NCBI RefSeq assembly: GCF_039592695.1
Contig: NZ_JBBUTK010000002.1
Span: 62,001 to 126,000, forward strand
DNA length: 64,000 nt
Direction: 5' to 3'
DNA from: Flagellimonas_A sp039592695
GTDB taxonomy: Bacteria; Bacteroidota; Bacteroidia; Flavobacteriales; Flavobacteriaceae
Position 1 is the first letter of the stretch, and each line of letters begins with the position of its first letter. The notes under the pieces were generated by a model that saw nothing but the letters and a program-made list of their open reading frames with translations, made no database searches and was not told the origin of the DNA. Positions 26,106 to 34,638 of this stretch are shown here, one piece after another. Position numbers and translations under genes: made by a program.

Positions 26106-27074
26106 TTAGCAACACCCGCCACCATCGTAGTGGTAGGTCGATTCACTGATAAAGATATCATCCCTGCCCAATGAGGCCAATGCACCCGCAGTTTTGTCAC
26201 AGACCGCCAAAGGTTGGTTCTTCAATAGAACATGCCCTTTGTTGTCATTAAAATAATCGTCATCACCGTAATAAATGGCCGCTTTGCCAGTGAAAACACA
26301 AGGTCCGTCCTCGGGCATTGGGTCTTTAATGGCCGCCACTTCGATGGATTCGATATAAATCAACTCGTCGGTCGTATAATTTTTTGGGTCCAAAATGCGA
26401 TAGGGTTTTCTCGCACGGATTTCAATGGTGCCAAAACCAACATCGGTCAATGCTTTTACATAGTCTTTGATAGGAAGGCTTCCACTCAAACATAAGGCCC
26501 GCAATCGGTCATCGTTGCGAAGCGTGTCGTTCATTTCTTGCTCACAAGTGGGGTCGCTCATCACCAATCGGCCATGGGGCTTCAACACCCGGTACATTTC
26601 TTCAATTGCTCGTTTGAGGTCCTCCTCCTTGAAAATATTGAACAGGCAGTTTTGTGCGGCAACGTCGATGCTGTTGTCCTCAACCGGTAGATTCAGGGCA
26701 TCTCCCTTTTTGAGTTCTACGAATTCTGATTTGAACCAGTCGTTCTCTTCTTCGGCAATTTTAAAGTTGTTGCGACTGGCTTCCAACATCTCATCGACCA
26801 CATCGACCCCGATAACACCTCCTTTTTGACGGTTGAAATAGGAAAATTGTAACAACTCCATGCCCCCGCCGACACCCACATAGAGCATTTTCGGGTTGTT
26901 GGAAAGATCCCTGGCATGCACGGTACTGCCACAGCCATAGTTCATCTCTTGCATGATTTTCGGGATTTTCAGACCCGGCAGCTCCCATATTGGGTTGGTG
27001 GTACAGCACAATCCCACATCTGGGGTCAATGCCGCTTCTTTGTATACATCTACAGTGGCTTCTAAATAGCTCAT
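26106..27074 (-). CDS. arsM: Arsenite methyltransferase of arsenosugar synthesis
   Basis: This 322-residue SAM-dependent enzyme methylates arsenite toward dimethylarsenite. It has LCCTTNPIW with paired cysteines near residue 23, NYGCGST, the SAM-binding LYVGVGGGMELLQF, and a cysteine-ended tail (DGGGCC). The Cys positions fit arsenite binding by the ArsM subgroup found in arsenosugar clusters. I start it at ATG 27074 (MSYLEATVDVY), not the in-frame 27110, because the extra 12 residues would be encoded by the hairpin repeat at 27095-27123. It is the last gene of the - strand cluster, 57 bp after arsS. Confidence 0.9.
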   Translation of the reverse strand: MSYLEATVDVYKEAALTPDVGLCCTTNPIWELPGLKIPKIMQEMNYGCGSTVHARDLSNNPKMLYVGVGGGMELLQFSYFNRQKGGVIGVDVVDEMLEASRNNFKIAEEENDWFKSEFVELKKGDALNLPVEDNSIDVAAQNCLFNIFKEEDLKRAIEEMYRVLKPHGRLVMSDPTCEQEMNDTLRNDDRLRALCLSGSLPIKDYVKALTDVGFGTIEIRARKPYRILDPKNYTTDELIYIESIEVAAIKDPMPEDGPCVFTGKAAIYYGDDDYFNDNKGHVLLKNQPLAVCDKTAGALASLGRDDIFISESTYHYDGGGCC

Positions 27075-27094
27075 AAAAAATAAATTAGTTTTAA

Positions 27095-27123
27095 ACCTTG
27101 AAGGTTTCAAAAACCTTCAAGGT
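27095..27123. repeat. Hairpin repeat of the AGACCT/AGGTCT family
   Basis: ACCTTGAAGGTTT pairs perfectly over 13 bp with AAACCTTCAAGGT across a 3-nt loop. It lies between arsS and arsM on the - strand. Its arms share the ACCT...AGGTTT frame with hairpins at 34557 and 37496 but have a different core, so both arms have changed together. Confidence 0.7.
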
Positions 27124-27130
27124 CTTAGGT

Positions 27131-28186
27131 TCATGCAACGGTGCCCTGACAGCTACTTCCCGCTCCAGCGGTGCAGCCATAGCAATGTTGCGAAATAATG
27201 ATGTTTCTATCGTTGAGGATATCCTCATTGTAATCCTTGATGTGCTTCACCTTGCTTGCCACCTTTAAATCGAGCATCTGGTTGAAATCGCAATCGTAGA
27301 GCCAACCATCCCAACTCACTGAGATGGTGTTGGTACACATCACATTTTCAACGGCAGCGGGATTATAGGCATCGACCAAGGCGTACATGTAATCCTCATA
27401 GTTCTCTGAGGCGATGAGGTAATCCAAAAAGCGGGCGATGGGCAGGTTCGTGATGGCAAACAGATTGTGGAACTGAATACCGAAATCCTCATCCAAAGCT
27501 TTTTTGAAATCCCTTTCCATGGCCGCTTGGTCACCTGGCAAATAAGCTCCTGAGGGATTATAGACCAAATCCAATCGCAAATCGCTTCCCGGCATGCCAT
27601 AGCCTCTGGCATTCAACTCTTGCAATGCTTTAATGGATTTGTCAAAGACCCCGTCGCCACGTTGTTTGTCCGTTTTGCCCCGGGTATAGTGCGGCATCGA
27701 GGAAATGACGTGCACATTGTGCTTTTTAAAGAAGTCGGGCAAGTCATAATACTTCTTGTTCGCCCTGATAATGGTCAGATTCGACCGTACAATAAAGTCT
27801 TGAATGCCCGCTTTGGCGGCCTCTTCAACAAACCAACGAAAATCAGGATTCATCTCAGGTGCTCCCCCGGTTAGATCTAGCGTATGCGCACCTGTATTTC
27901 GAATGACCTCTAAACAAAGCTCCATGGTTTCACGTGTCATGATTTCCTTACGATCTGGTCCGGCATCCACGTGGCAATGTTCACAGACTTGGTTGCACAT
28001 ATAGCCCACATTGATTTGGAGTATCTCCAATTTTTTTGGGCGTAGGGGAAACTTTCCGATGTTGGCGATTTTATCCTTAAAATAGGGGAGCTCACCATCG
28101 GCAAAAATCCCCCCATTGAGAATTTCCAACTGTTTATTTTCGGTGACAAGCTCGTTTTGTCTTGCCTTCAACGATTTTGTGGCCAT
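27131..28186 (-). CDS. arsS: Radical SAM enzyme of arsenosugar synthesis
   Basis: The 351-residue protein has the radical SAM cluster motif C-x3-C-x2-C in YMCNQVCEHCHVDAGPD near residue 65, LTGGAPEMNPDFRW, and the C-terminal HCYGCTAGAGSSCQG that marks the ArsS group. It is thought to transfer a 5'-deoxyadenosyl group to dimethylarsenite, the first step to arsenosugars. Some relatives contain selenocysteine; here the C-terminal motif has ordinary cysteines and no in-frame TGA. ATG 28186 (MATKSLKARQ) is preferred over 28243 as it has an A-rich leader right before it. The gene lies 62 bp after the peroxidase-like gene. Confidence 0.92.
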   Translation of the reverse strand: MATKSLKARQNELVTENKQLEILNGGIFADGELPYFKDKIANIGKFPLRPKKLEILQINVGYMCNQVCEHCHVDAGPDRKEIMTRETMELCLEVIRNTGAHTLDLTGGAPEMNPDFRWFVEEAAKAGIQDFIVRSNLTIIRANKKYYDLPDFFKKHNVHVISSMPHYTRGKTDKQRGDGVFDKSIKALQELNARGYGMPGSDLRLDLVYNPSGAYLPGDQAAMERDFKKALDEDFGIQFHNLFAITNLPIARFLDYLIASENYEDYMYALVDAYNPAAVENVMCTNTISVSWDGWLYDCDFNQMLDLKVASKVKHIKDYNEDILNDRNIIISQHCYGCTAGAGSSCQGTVA

Positions 28187-28248
28187 TTTTTTAGTTTCTG
28201 GTTTTTTTTGTTTCAGGTTTCTAGTTCCAATTGCTTGAAACATGAAAC

Positions 28249-28584
28249 CTACATTGACAATTTATTGTACTTGTTCATCATCTGTACCCCGTGTACCAGT
28301 GTCGCACCGCTTTCAATAGCCGCCCCGGCGTGCACCGCTTCCATCATCTCTTCTTTGGTGATGCCGCGTTGTAGCCCATCTTTGGTGTAGGCATCGATAC
28401 AATATGGGCATTTTACAACATGTGCAACGGCAAGGGCAATCAATGATTTTTCCCTAGCGCTAAGCGCACCCTCTTCAAAGACTTTCCCATAGTAGTCAAA
28501 GAATTTGTTTCCGAGTTCTTCGCTCCACTCGGTGATATTTCCGAATTTTCTTAAATCCGCTGGGTCGTAATATGAATTTGCCAT
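28249..28584 (-). CDS. Arsenosugar-cluster peroxidase-like protein (carboxymuconolactone decarboxylase fold)
   Basis: The 111-residue protein starts at ATG 28584 (MANSYYDPADLRKFG); the upstream in-frame ATG 28617 would overlap the palindromic operator-like site. It has the AhpD/CMD pattern LIALAVAHVVKCPYCIDAYTK with a C-x2-C redox pair and later GAAIESGATLVHG. AhpD-like proteins use such pairs for thiol-dependent peroxide or disulfide reduction. A role in handling reactive arsenic or thiol intermediates is inferred from the cluster. It is the first gene of the - strand ars operon, directly downstream of the operator-like site. Confidence 0.85.
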   Translation of the reverse strand: MANSYYDPADLRKFGNITEWSEELGNKFFDYYGKVFEEGALSAREKSLIALAVAHVVKCPYCIDAYTKDGLQRGITKEEMMEAVHAGAAIESGATLVHGVQMMNKYNKLSM

Positions 28585-28606
28585 GTGAAATAATTTAAAA
28601 TTGATT

Positions 28607-28628
28607 ATATGTACCAATTGGTATATAT
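28607..28628. promoter_or_regulatory. Operator-like palindrome before the ars genes
   Basis: A 22-bp inverted repeat with one mismatched pair is centred on the perfect 12-bp core TACCAATTGGTA (28612-28623), flanked by ATAT on both sides. It lies 23 bp upstream of the peroxidase-like gene, in the 72-bp gap, where a repressor would cover the promoter. The core ACCAATTGGT differs by one base from ACCAATCGGT at 29693. Confidence 0.5.
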
Positions 28629-28656
28629 CAGGATGAAAAATAAAGTTTGTGGAAAA

Positions 28657-29355
28657 TCAGACAGTAAACCGTGGAGACCCCCTGGTCAGATGGGGCAATG
28701 TATAGAAGTTGTCATCCAAGACGGGCGATGTATGCTCTTTAAGAAGTGATTCTGTTCTTTTGAGGATGCTTTGAAAAAGTTTTTGCAGTGTTTTTGAAAG
28801 CGACTTGGCGTTCTTTCTGAGAAGTATTCTTATATCTGCAGTAGAGTCGATATCAATTAAAAACGCTAGTTGTTTGATTTTATCCGTCTCACCTAAATAA
28901 TCCTTCGTCGCTTCATAGAGACGATGGGTCTGCCAAGGGAGTGCTCTAAAAGCCGCCTTTTCAAAGCTTTGCCTTTGAAGCCCCATAAGGTAGAATCCAC
29001 CATCTGTAGAGGGGCCGAGTACGTTCTTTCCTTTCGCCAGTGCGTTTAGGGCATCGTTTAAATGGCTGGAGTTTAATTGTGGAGTGTCATTGCCCACCGT
29101 AATGATATTCTCAAATCCTTTATCAAAAATGGATTGTATCGCATTTGCAAAACGGTCACCAAAGCTACTGCCGACCTGATGTTGTTCTGAATAATGAAAA
29201 TAGGGAAGCCCTACGTTTTTAATTTCTTTTATGGTCAGTCGGGTGAGGAGCGAAAATAGGGAGTCGCCCTTGCGTATGCATTTGTGCCGTGATTCTTCTT
29301 CTGCAGAGTTTGCAAAAAAAAGTATTGCTGTTTTTTGGGTTGAATCGTGTTGCAT
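28657..29355 (-). CDS. Arsenosugar-associated glycosyltransferase (DUF2064/TIGR04282)
   Basis: The 232-residue protein is a GT-A-like transferase of the DUF2064 family: AILFFANSAEEESRHK at the N terminus, GDRFANAIQSIF, ENIITVGNDTPQLNSSHL and ALAKGKNVLGPSTDGGFYLMGL near residues 105-150, the standard set with the metal/nucleotide-binding D-x-P and D-G-G. In arsenosugar clusters such an enzyme is thought to alter or decorate the ribose of the arsenosugar. It is separated from the rest of the cluster by the operator-like gap, so it may have its own promoter in the 414-bp gap upstream. Confidence 0.85.
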   Translation of the reverse strand: MQHDSTQKTAILFFANSAEEESRHKCIRKGDSLFSLLTRLTIKEIKNVGLPYFHYSEQHQVGSSFGDRFANAIQSIFDKGFENIITVGNDTPQLNSSHLNDALNALAKGKNVLGPSTDGGFYLMGLQRQSFEKAAFRALPWQTHRLYEATKDYLGETDKIKQLAFLIDIDSTADIRILLRKNAKSLSKTLQKLFQSILKRTESLLKEHTSPVLDDNFYTLPHLTRGSPRFTV

Positions 29356-29769
29356 GAACTTGATGGTCTGGTAAACTTACGACAAAAATGTACAATGGGT
29401 TTGGTCGTAATCCTTCAATTTTCTTATCAAAAGGAAGCAAACTTTAACAAATGGCGTTTTCAGTAAACTATTCCAGGCGCAAGCCCATAATACATTTGCA
29501 GGAACAACAAAATTAAATTTCGACAGAAGCATCGAATTATATAAATCCCGATATCGAGCCAAACCGACCTACCGGTTTGTTTTGTGGTATTGGCTATCTC
29601 AATATTATAGTGATTTTATGGATAACGGCTGTATGATAATCGACAAAATGCACCGATTTATAAATCGTATAGCTCAAAAGATGACGGTACAGACCAATCG
29701 GTTTGGCAATTTAATATTTGGTAACCTTAATTTTCAGGACGTTTTCTTGCGGAAGCGTTAATTTTAAGC
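29356..29769. other. 414-bp divergent gap with several palindromic sites
   Basis: This gap between the DUF2064 gene (-) and the patatin gene (+) has no convincing gene. It holds an interrupted palindrome AAACCG-6bp-CGGTTT (29561-29578), a perfect 14-bp palindrome CGATTTATAAATCG (29654-29667) and ACCAATCGGTTT (29693-29704). This density of symmetric sites suggests binding of one or more dimeric regulators. Confidence 0.5.
29561..29578. promoter_or_regulatory. Operator-like site AAACCGACCTACCGGTTT
   Basis: Outer arms AAACCG/CGGTTT are perfectly inverted, and the left half AAACCGACC is identical to the half-site of the 22-bp palindrome near tetR (23358). It lies about 190 bp before the patatin gene. 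Confidence 0.4.
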
Positions 29770-30552
29770 ATGCAAAAGTCACTACAAGAATCAAAATCAA
29801 TTGGGTTGGTCCTTTCCGGTGGCGGAGTACGTGGAATGGCCCATATCGGTCTCATCAAGGCACTGCGAGAGCATGATATTGCGGTCAACTGTATCGCCGG
29901 TAGTAGTGTCGGAGCCTTGGTGGGTGCTTTATGTGCCAAAGGCAACTCGATTGAAGAAATGCTGCAATTTTTTAGGGACACCCCAGTGTTTCAATACAGC
30001 TTTTTTGCTCTGGGCAAACCTGGATTGATAGACATTGAACGTTATATCCCGATTTTAAAAAAATATTTTGACAAAGATGATTTTTCTACACTCAATATTC
30101 CGTTGTTTGTAGTGGCCACAGATCTTATGAACGGCCAAGAAAAAGTATTTCAGAAAGGAGAACTGATTCGACCAATTCTTGCTTCAGCTGCTTTGACCCC
30201 TTTTTTTAGCCCGATAGAGATTGACGGTGTTCTTTATGCCGATGGTGGCATTATGAACAATTTTCCCAAGGAATATGTTGAAAATGAATGCGATTTTGTG
30301 ATAGGAAGCAATGTCTCGATTACCGAGCGACTTCAAAAAAAGGATTTAAGAAACTCGTTGCAACTCGCAGGCCGAATCACAGGGCTGATGATCTATGCTT
30401 CATGCAGGGAAAAAATTGGCGAATGCAACATGATGATTGAACCCCAAGAATTATCACAAATCGGTGTTTTTGACAAAAAGGGCATCGACAAAGCCTTTAC
30501 AATCGGTTATGATGCTGCAAGTTTTGCGTTGGAAAAAGCTTTAAGCGTATAG
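29770..30552 (+). CDS. Patatin-like phospholipase (RssA-type)
   Basis: The 260-residue protein has the patatin oxyanion loop SGGGVRGMAHIG near residue 16, the nucleophile elbow GSSVGAL (G-x-S-x-G) near 43, and the D-G-G of the catalytic Asp (YADGGIMNNFP) near 158. It is a serine lipase/acyl hydrolase with the Ser-Asp dyad complete. It has no signal peptide, so it is probably cytoplasmic. Length fits the short RssA/YlbK-like group. It is preceded by palindromic sites in the 414-bp gap and followed by a strong hairpin (30578-30607). Confidence 0.93.
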   Translation: MQKSLQESKSIGLVLSGGGVRGMAHIGLIKALREHDIAVNCIAGSSVGALVGALCAKGNSIEEMLQFFRDTPVFQYSFFALGKPGLIDIERYIPILKKYFDKDDFSTLNIPLFVVATDLMNGQEKVFQKGELIRPILASAALTPFFSPIEIDGVLYADGGIMNNFPKEYVENECDFVIGSNVSITERLQKKDLRNSLQLAGRITGLMIYASCREKIGECNMMIEPQELSQIGVFDKKGIDKAFTIGYDAASFALEKALSV

Positions 30553-30577
30553 TATAAGGGTAATTTGAATACAAAAA

Positions 30578-30607
30578 TGTAAAATCACTGTTTTCAGTGA
30601 TTTTACA
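30578..30607 (+). terminator. Perfect 13-bp hairpin after the patatin gene
   Basis: TGTAAAATCACTG and CAGTGATTTTACA pair over 13 bp around a TTTT loop, 25 bp after the stop. There is no clean T-tract downstream on the + strand, but the stem itself ends in TTTTA. A terminator or mRNA 3'-end stabiliser is likely. Confidence 0.55.
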
Positions 30608-30673
30608 GATACTTGACCGCTATATTTTAGCGTTACTACTTTTCATCGATAAACAAAAAATCAAATACTTGAT

Positions 30674-31036
30674 ATGCCTTCATTTGTCAAAAAAGAATTC
30701 GATAGCAACACAAAGACCACGACCTTTTATTATTCACAAACCGACCAAGACACATTTGAAGCCGATGTGGACAATTTCTTTGTATCAGAAGCGTACAGAT
30801 TGGTAGAAGGAGATAAAGGCAATGGGGTCTATGAAAAAGGTGACCGCACACTTCGGCTTTTATTGGGAGCTTTTTACAAATACTTCAAATTCAGAACACA
30901 TATTGAGTTCAATGGCAAGGGTGATGCCAAGCTTTCGTTGATCAAAGCTACATCTGGTGTTTCAGGTGGGGCCATTGGTGTAAGTCAGGTCAAAAAGGAG
31001 CTGACACGACTGGTTGAAAAGCTTGAAACACTCTAA
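30674..31036 (+). CDS. Hypothetical protein, 120 aa
   Basis: I do not recognise this soluble protein. It starts MPSFVKKEFDSNTKTTTFYY and has FEADVDNFFVSEAYRLVEGDKGNGVYEKG and a serine/glycine-rich GVSGGAIGVSQVKKE segment before the C-terminal helix. No signal peptide or membrane helix. It appears to be a lone gene between the patatin gene and the converging reductase gene, 26 bp from the latter's end. Confidence 0.55.
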   Translation: MPSFVKKEFDSNTKTTTFYYSQTDQDTFEADVDNFFVSEAYRLVEGDKGNGVYEKGDRTLRLLLGAFYKYFKFRTHIEFNGKGDAKLSLIKATSGVSGGAIGVSQVKKELTRLVEKLETL

Positions 31037-31062
31037 AGCTTGGCATTCTGCGGGGGCAAAGT

Positions 31063-32112
31063 TCAAACATCATCATAATCAATTTTCAAGCTTGGGGTCA
31101 AAGGGTGCGATTGGCAGGTAAGTACCAGTCCTTCTTCAACCTCGCCATCGGTCAATATCTGGTTTTTGACCATCTCGACCTTTCCTTCGGTCACCCTGGC
31201 GATACAACTGCTGCAGACACCGCCCTGACATGAATAGGGGGCATCAATATTGGCCTTTAAAACGGCGTCGAGCACGATTTCTTTTTTATCCATCGTCAAC
31301 TCAAAGGTCTCATCGTCGACCATCACGCTCACTTTTGTTTTTCCATCAAGGGTTTCTGCCAATGTATCTTCGGTATCCGTTGCGGTAAAGAGTTCAAAGT
31401 GGATTTTATCTTCGGCAACATCGTTTTGTAGCAATGTGGTTTTTACGGCATCAATCATGGCCTCGGGGCCACAGAGGTAAAAAGCATCAAATGAAGTGTC
31501 TTTGAACTTGTTTTTGAGGATGAAGTTCACGGTTGAGGTCTCAATGCGTCCAAACAATGCATTTTCTTCGGTCTGTCTGCTATAGATGGACTGTAAAAAA
31601 AACCGACCATTATATTTTTTGGATAACTCAATCAGCTCTTGGCGGTACATGGTTTCTTCCAAACTTTGATTGCCGAATACCAGTACAAAAGTATTCTCTG
31701 AATGGCTTTCGAGAACGGTATGGGCAATGCTCATGATGGGGGTGATGCCGCTGCCGGCAGCAAAGGCAATGATGTTTTTAGCGGCCGAATTGGGTTCAAA
31801 TACAAATCGGCCTTCAGGGGGCATGACCTGTAGCACATCGCCTTCTTGAATGGATTCATTGGCATATTTTGAAAATGTACCGTTTGGCATTTTTTTGACA
31901 CCAACCGTGATTTTTTTTGAGGAAGGCGGTGTTGAGATGGAATAAGACCGTCTCAACTCTTGCCCTTCAATCCCATGTTTTATGGTGATATATTGACCTG
32001 CCTTAAAAGAAAATATTTCTTTTAAATCATTGGGTACTTCAAACGAAATGGAAACTGAATTGGGTGTCAGCCTTTTGATTTCATCTACTTTTAGCGCATA
32101 AAAATCGCCCAT
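31063..32112 (-). CDS. Ferredoxin-type FAD reductase (PaaE-like)
   Basis: The 349-residue protein has three domains: an FAD-binding barrel with RRSYSISTPP near residue 54, an NAD(P)-binding domain with AAGSGITPIMSIAHT near 118, and a C-terminal 2Fe-2S ferredoxin domain with CQGGVCSSC and a late LTCQSHP cysteine. This order matches the PaaE/PaaK phenylacetyl-CoA epoxidase reductase and related oxygenase reductases. The other paa genes are not in the window, so its partner oxygenase is unknown; it could serve a fatty-acid or haem oxygenase. Confidence 0.9.
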   Translation of the reverse strand: MGDFYALKVDEIKRLTPNSVSISFEVPNDLKEIFSFKAGQYITIKHGIEGQELRRSYSISTPPSSKKITVGVKKMPNGTFSKYANESIQEGDVLQVMPPEGRFVFEPNSAAKNIIAFAAGSGITPIMSIAHTVLESHSENTFVLVFGNQSLEETMYRQELIELSKKYNGRFFLQSIYSRQTEENALFGRIETSTVNFILKNKFKDTSFDAFYLCGPEAMIDAVKTTLLQNDVAEDKIHFELFTATDTEDTLAETLDGKTKVSVMVDDETFELTMDKKEIVLDAVLKANIDAPYSCQGGVCSSCIARVTEGKVEMVKNQILTDGEVEEGLVLTCQSHPLTPSLKIDYDDV

Positions 32113-32300
32113 AGCTTAAATTTTGGGTGCAAAGCTAATGATTCAGAAAATTTTATTCGATTTTCGAAATCTAAAACATAGTTCGATTAAATGTCTTGTT
32201 GGCAGATAGGTTTGCCCCAAGGTAATTTACTTCTAGAAAAAGCCTTTTTTCTGTAACAAAACGGTTATTTTCGATACTTACCAATCATAATTTTCCAACC

Positions 32301-33770
32301 ATGTTCAAGCGTTTCATTTGGCTGCAATGGAAATCGTTTTTTAGGTCCTCTTCCTTTGGTAAAAGTGTCGCCGTCAAGGTCTTGATGGGCTTTTTCAGTA
32401 TTTATCTTTTGGCCACGCTTCTGATGACAGGTGCGGGAATGTATTTCATACTAAGAGAAATCTTTCCCGATGAAAACCCTATGTGGATGCTCAGCCGCTA
32501 TTTTGTGTACTGGGTATTGATCGAGCTCTTTTTCCGCTATTTTATGCAGAAATTGCCGGTGATGGACATTAAGCCACTATTGATTTCAAATATCAAAAAA
32601 TCATCGATTGCCCACTATATTTTGGGCCGTTCAGCAGTGTCATTTTACAACCTCTTGGCCTTGTTTTTCTTTATCCCATTTGCAGTCGTGCTGATGTTTA
32701 AAGGGTATCCAACATTGAACGTGTTGGTATGGTTGGTTTCCATCTTTGCATTGGTGTTGTGCATCAACTATGTGAATTTCTTGATCAACAAAAATGACAG
32801 GGTACTTGTTGTCATAGGCACTTTGATTGCAGGCCTGTATGCTTTGGACTATTTTGGCGTCTTCTCTATAAAAGACGTTTTTGGCCCTATTTTTCATGGC
32901 TTGTATGCGTATCCGATAACCGTGTTCATTCCCATTGCATTGGCGTTTTTGGCCTATCGCATCAACTATGGTTTTCTCAACAACCATATTTCACTCGAAG
33001 GAGCTTTGAAGGGTAAGACCAAAACCGCAAAGACTTCAGATTTGGCATGGACGAAACGTTTCGGCGAGCTTGGAGCCTTTCTACAACTCGACCTGAAAAT
33101 GATCTGGCGCAACAAACGCACCAAATCGCAGGTATGGATCTCACTGTTGTTCGTTTTCTACGGATTGATTTTCTACACCCAAGAGATTTATGCCGAGATG
33201 AAGGTCATGCACTGCTTTTTGGGCATTTTTATGACGGGAATCTTTTTGAGCAACTTCGGGCAGTTCATTCCCGCTTGGGACAGTTCGTACTACCAAATGA
33301 TGATGGCACAGAACATTCCGCTCAGAAAATATTTGGAGTCGAAGGCACTGTTGATCATGGTCAGTGTTGTGGTCATGTTCTTTTTGACCATTCCCTATGT
33401 GTATTTTGGCACCGATGTACTGTTGATCAACACGGCTTGTGCGATTTATAATTTGGGAGTGAACATTCCGGTCATTCTGTACTTCGGCTCGTTCAACAAA
33501 AAACGCATTGAGTTGGATCAAAGTCCGTTTGGCAATATGCAGGGCACCAGTGCCACGCAGTTTTTAATCATATTGCCCGTTTTGGGACTCCCCATCGTAG
33601 TGTTTGCGTTGCTATACTATTTGGTTTCCTTTGAGGCCGCTATTGCAGTGCTTTCAATTATGGGAATTGTGGGCTTTGCCTTCCGAAACCGATTTATGGA
33701 AATCATCACCCGGCAATACCGCACCAAAAAATATCGCATGATCGCAGGGTTTAAAGAGAAAAATGGATGA
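32301..33770 (+). CDS. ABC transporter permease, DUF5687 family
   Basis: The 489-residue membrane protein has about 12 hydrophobic helices. It begins MFKRFIWLQWKSFFRSSSFGKSVAVK (positions 1-26), the start I associate with the Bacteroidota DUF5687 family, and has a central soluble part around residues 230-265. It is followed after 92 bp by an ATP-binding subunit, so together they form an export or lantibiotic-type ABC transporter. Substrate unknown. Confidence 0.8.
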   Translation: MFKRFIWLQWKSFFRSSSFGKSVAVKVLMGFFSIYLLATLLMTGAGMYFILREIFPDENPMWMLSRYFVYWVLIELFFRYFMQKLPVMDIKPLLISNIKKSSIAHYILGRSAVSFYNLLALFFFIPFAVVLMFKGYPTLNVLVWLVSIFALVLCINYVNFLINKNDRVLVVIGTLIAGLYALDYFGVFSIKDVFGPIFHGLYAYPITVFIPIALAFLAYRINYGFLNNHISLEGALKGKTKTAKTSDLAWTKRFGELGAFLQLDLKMIWRNKRTKSQVWISLLFVFYGLIFYTQEIYAEMKVMHCFLGIFMTGIFLSNFGQFIPAWDSSYYQMMMAQNIPLRKYLESKALLIMVSVVVMFFLTIPYVYFGTDVLLINTACAIYNLGVNIPVILYFGSFNKKRIELDQSPFGNMQGTSATQFLIILPVLGLPIVVFALLYYLVSFEAAIAVLSIMGIVGFAFRNRFMEIITRQYRTKKYRMIAGFKEKNG

Positions 33771-33862
33771 CGGTTGCTCAATGCTCGAAGCTGGATGCCA
33801 AATGTTTTTCCTTTAGCATATTCGAGTTTGAGCTTGATACTTGAATTTGAACTTTTATAATT

Positions 33863-34558
33863 ATGATCGTAGCAGAAAATCTCACTAAAAAATACGGTGC
33901 ACAGACCGTGCTGAATATTGACCATTTAGAAATTCCGAAAGGGCAAAGCTTTGGCTTGGTCGGTAACAACGGCGCGGGAAAAACCACGCTGTTCAGCTTG
34001 TTGCTTGATTTGATAAAACCCACCACGGGCCATATCATCAACCATGATGTCAGGGTAGATCAAAGCGAGGCATGGAAACCATTTACCTCTTCCTTTATCG
34101 ACGAAACCTTTTTGATTGGGTATTTGACCCCAGAAGAATATTTTTATTTTATCGGTGAACTTCGCGGTAGGAACAAAGCCGATGTTGATGCGCTGCTGTC
34201 CCAATTTGAAGATTTCTTTCATGGCGAGATTTTAGGCCAGAAGAAATACCTGCGCGACCTATCCAAAGGAAACCAAAAGAAAGCAGGCATCGTGGCCAGT
34301 TTTATCGGCAATCCAGAAGTAGTGGTACTGGATGAACCTTTTGCCAACTTGGATCCCACGACCCAAATTCGTCTGAAGGCCATTATCAAAGAATTGGCCG
34401 CAAAAGACGGGGTGACCGTTTTGGTCTCCAGCCATGACCTGATGCATGTTACTGAAGTCTGTGAACGCATCGTGGTCTTGAACAAGGGTGAAATGGTCAG
34501 GGATATCAAAACCTCAAAAGAAACACTCAGGGAGCTGGAAACTTTTTTCGCAGGCTAG
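33863..34558 (+). CDS. ABC transporter ATP-binding protein
   Basis: The 231-residue ATPase has Walker A GNNGAGKTT near residue 36, the ABC signature region LSKGNQKKAG near 133, Walker B VVLDEPFANLDP, and the H-loop VSSHD. All catalytic elements are intact. It is the partner of the DUF5687 permease upstream. A hairpin of the AGACCT family overlaps its stop codon and may act as terminator. Confidence 0.95.
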   Translation: MIVAENLTKKYGAQTVLNIDHLEIPKGQSFGLVGNNGAGKTTLFSLLLDLIKPTTGHIINHDVRVDQSEAWKPFTSSFIDETFLIGYLTPEEYFYFIGELRGRNKADVDALLSQFEDFFHGEILGQKKYLRDLSKGNQKKAGIVASFIGNPEVVVLDEPFANLDPTTQIRLKAIIKELAAKDGVTVLVSSHDLMHVTEVCERIVVLNKGEMVRDIKTSKETLRELETFFAG

Positions 34559-34589
34559 ACCTGCAGGGTCTTTGAAACCTTGCAGGTCT
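34557..34589. repeat. Hairpin repeat of the AGACCT/AGGTCT family overlapping a stop codon
   Basis: AGACCTGCAGGGT pairs with ACCTTGCAGGTCT over 13 bp including one G-T wobble, with a 7-nt loop. It begins inside the TAG stop of the ABC ATPase gene, between converging genes, so a role as bidirectional terminator is likely. Confidence 0.7.
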
Positions 34590-34638
34590 TGTCTATTGAT
34601 AGGGTGTCTTTCAGAGGATAAAAAGCGTCTTTTTTATG

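Noticed and set aside
27075..27110. Longer arsM start at 27110
   Set aside because: The extra residues are encoded by one arm of the hairpin repeat, and the family N terminus begins at 27074.
27131..28186. Selenocysteine in ArsS
   Set aside because: The cysteine motifs are all encoded by Cys codons and no in-frame TGA or SECIS-like hairpin follows.
28187..28243. Longer arsS start at 28243
   Set aside because: The added 19 residues are low-complexity and the ATG at 28186 has the better A-rich leader.
33047..33451. 134-codon + strand ORF inside the DUF5687 permease gene
   Set aside because: It lies in another frame of a well-supported membrane protein gene and its composition (His, Gln, Asp-rich) is that of a shifted frame.
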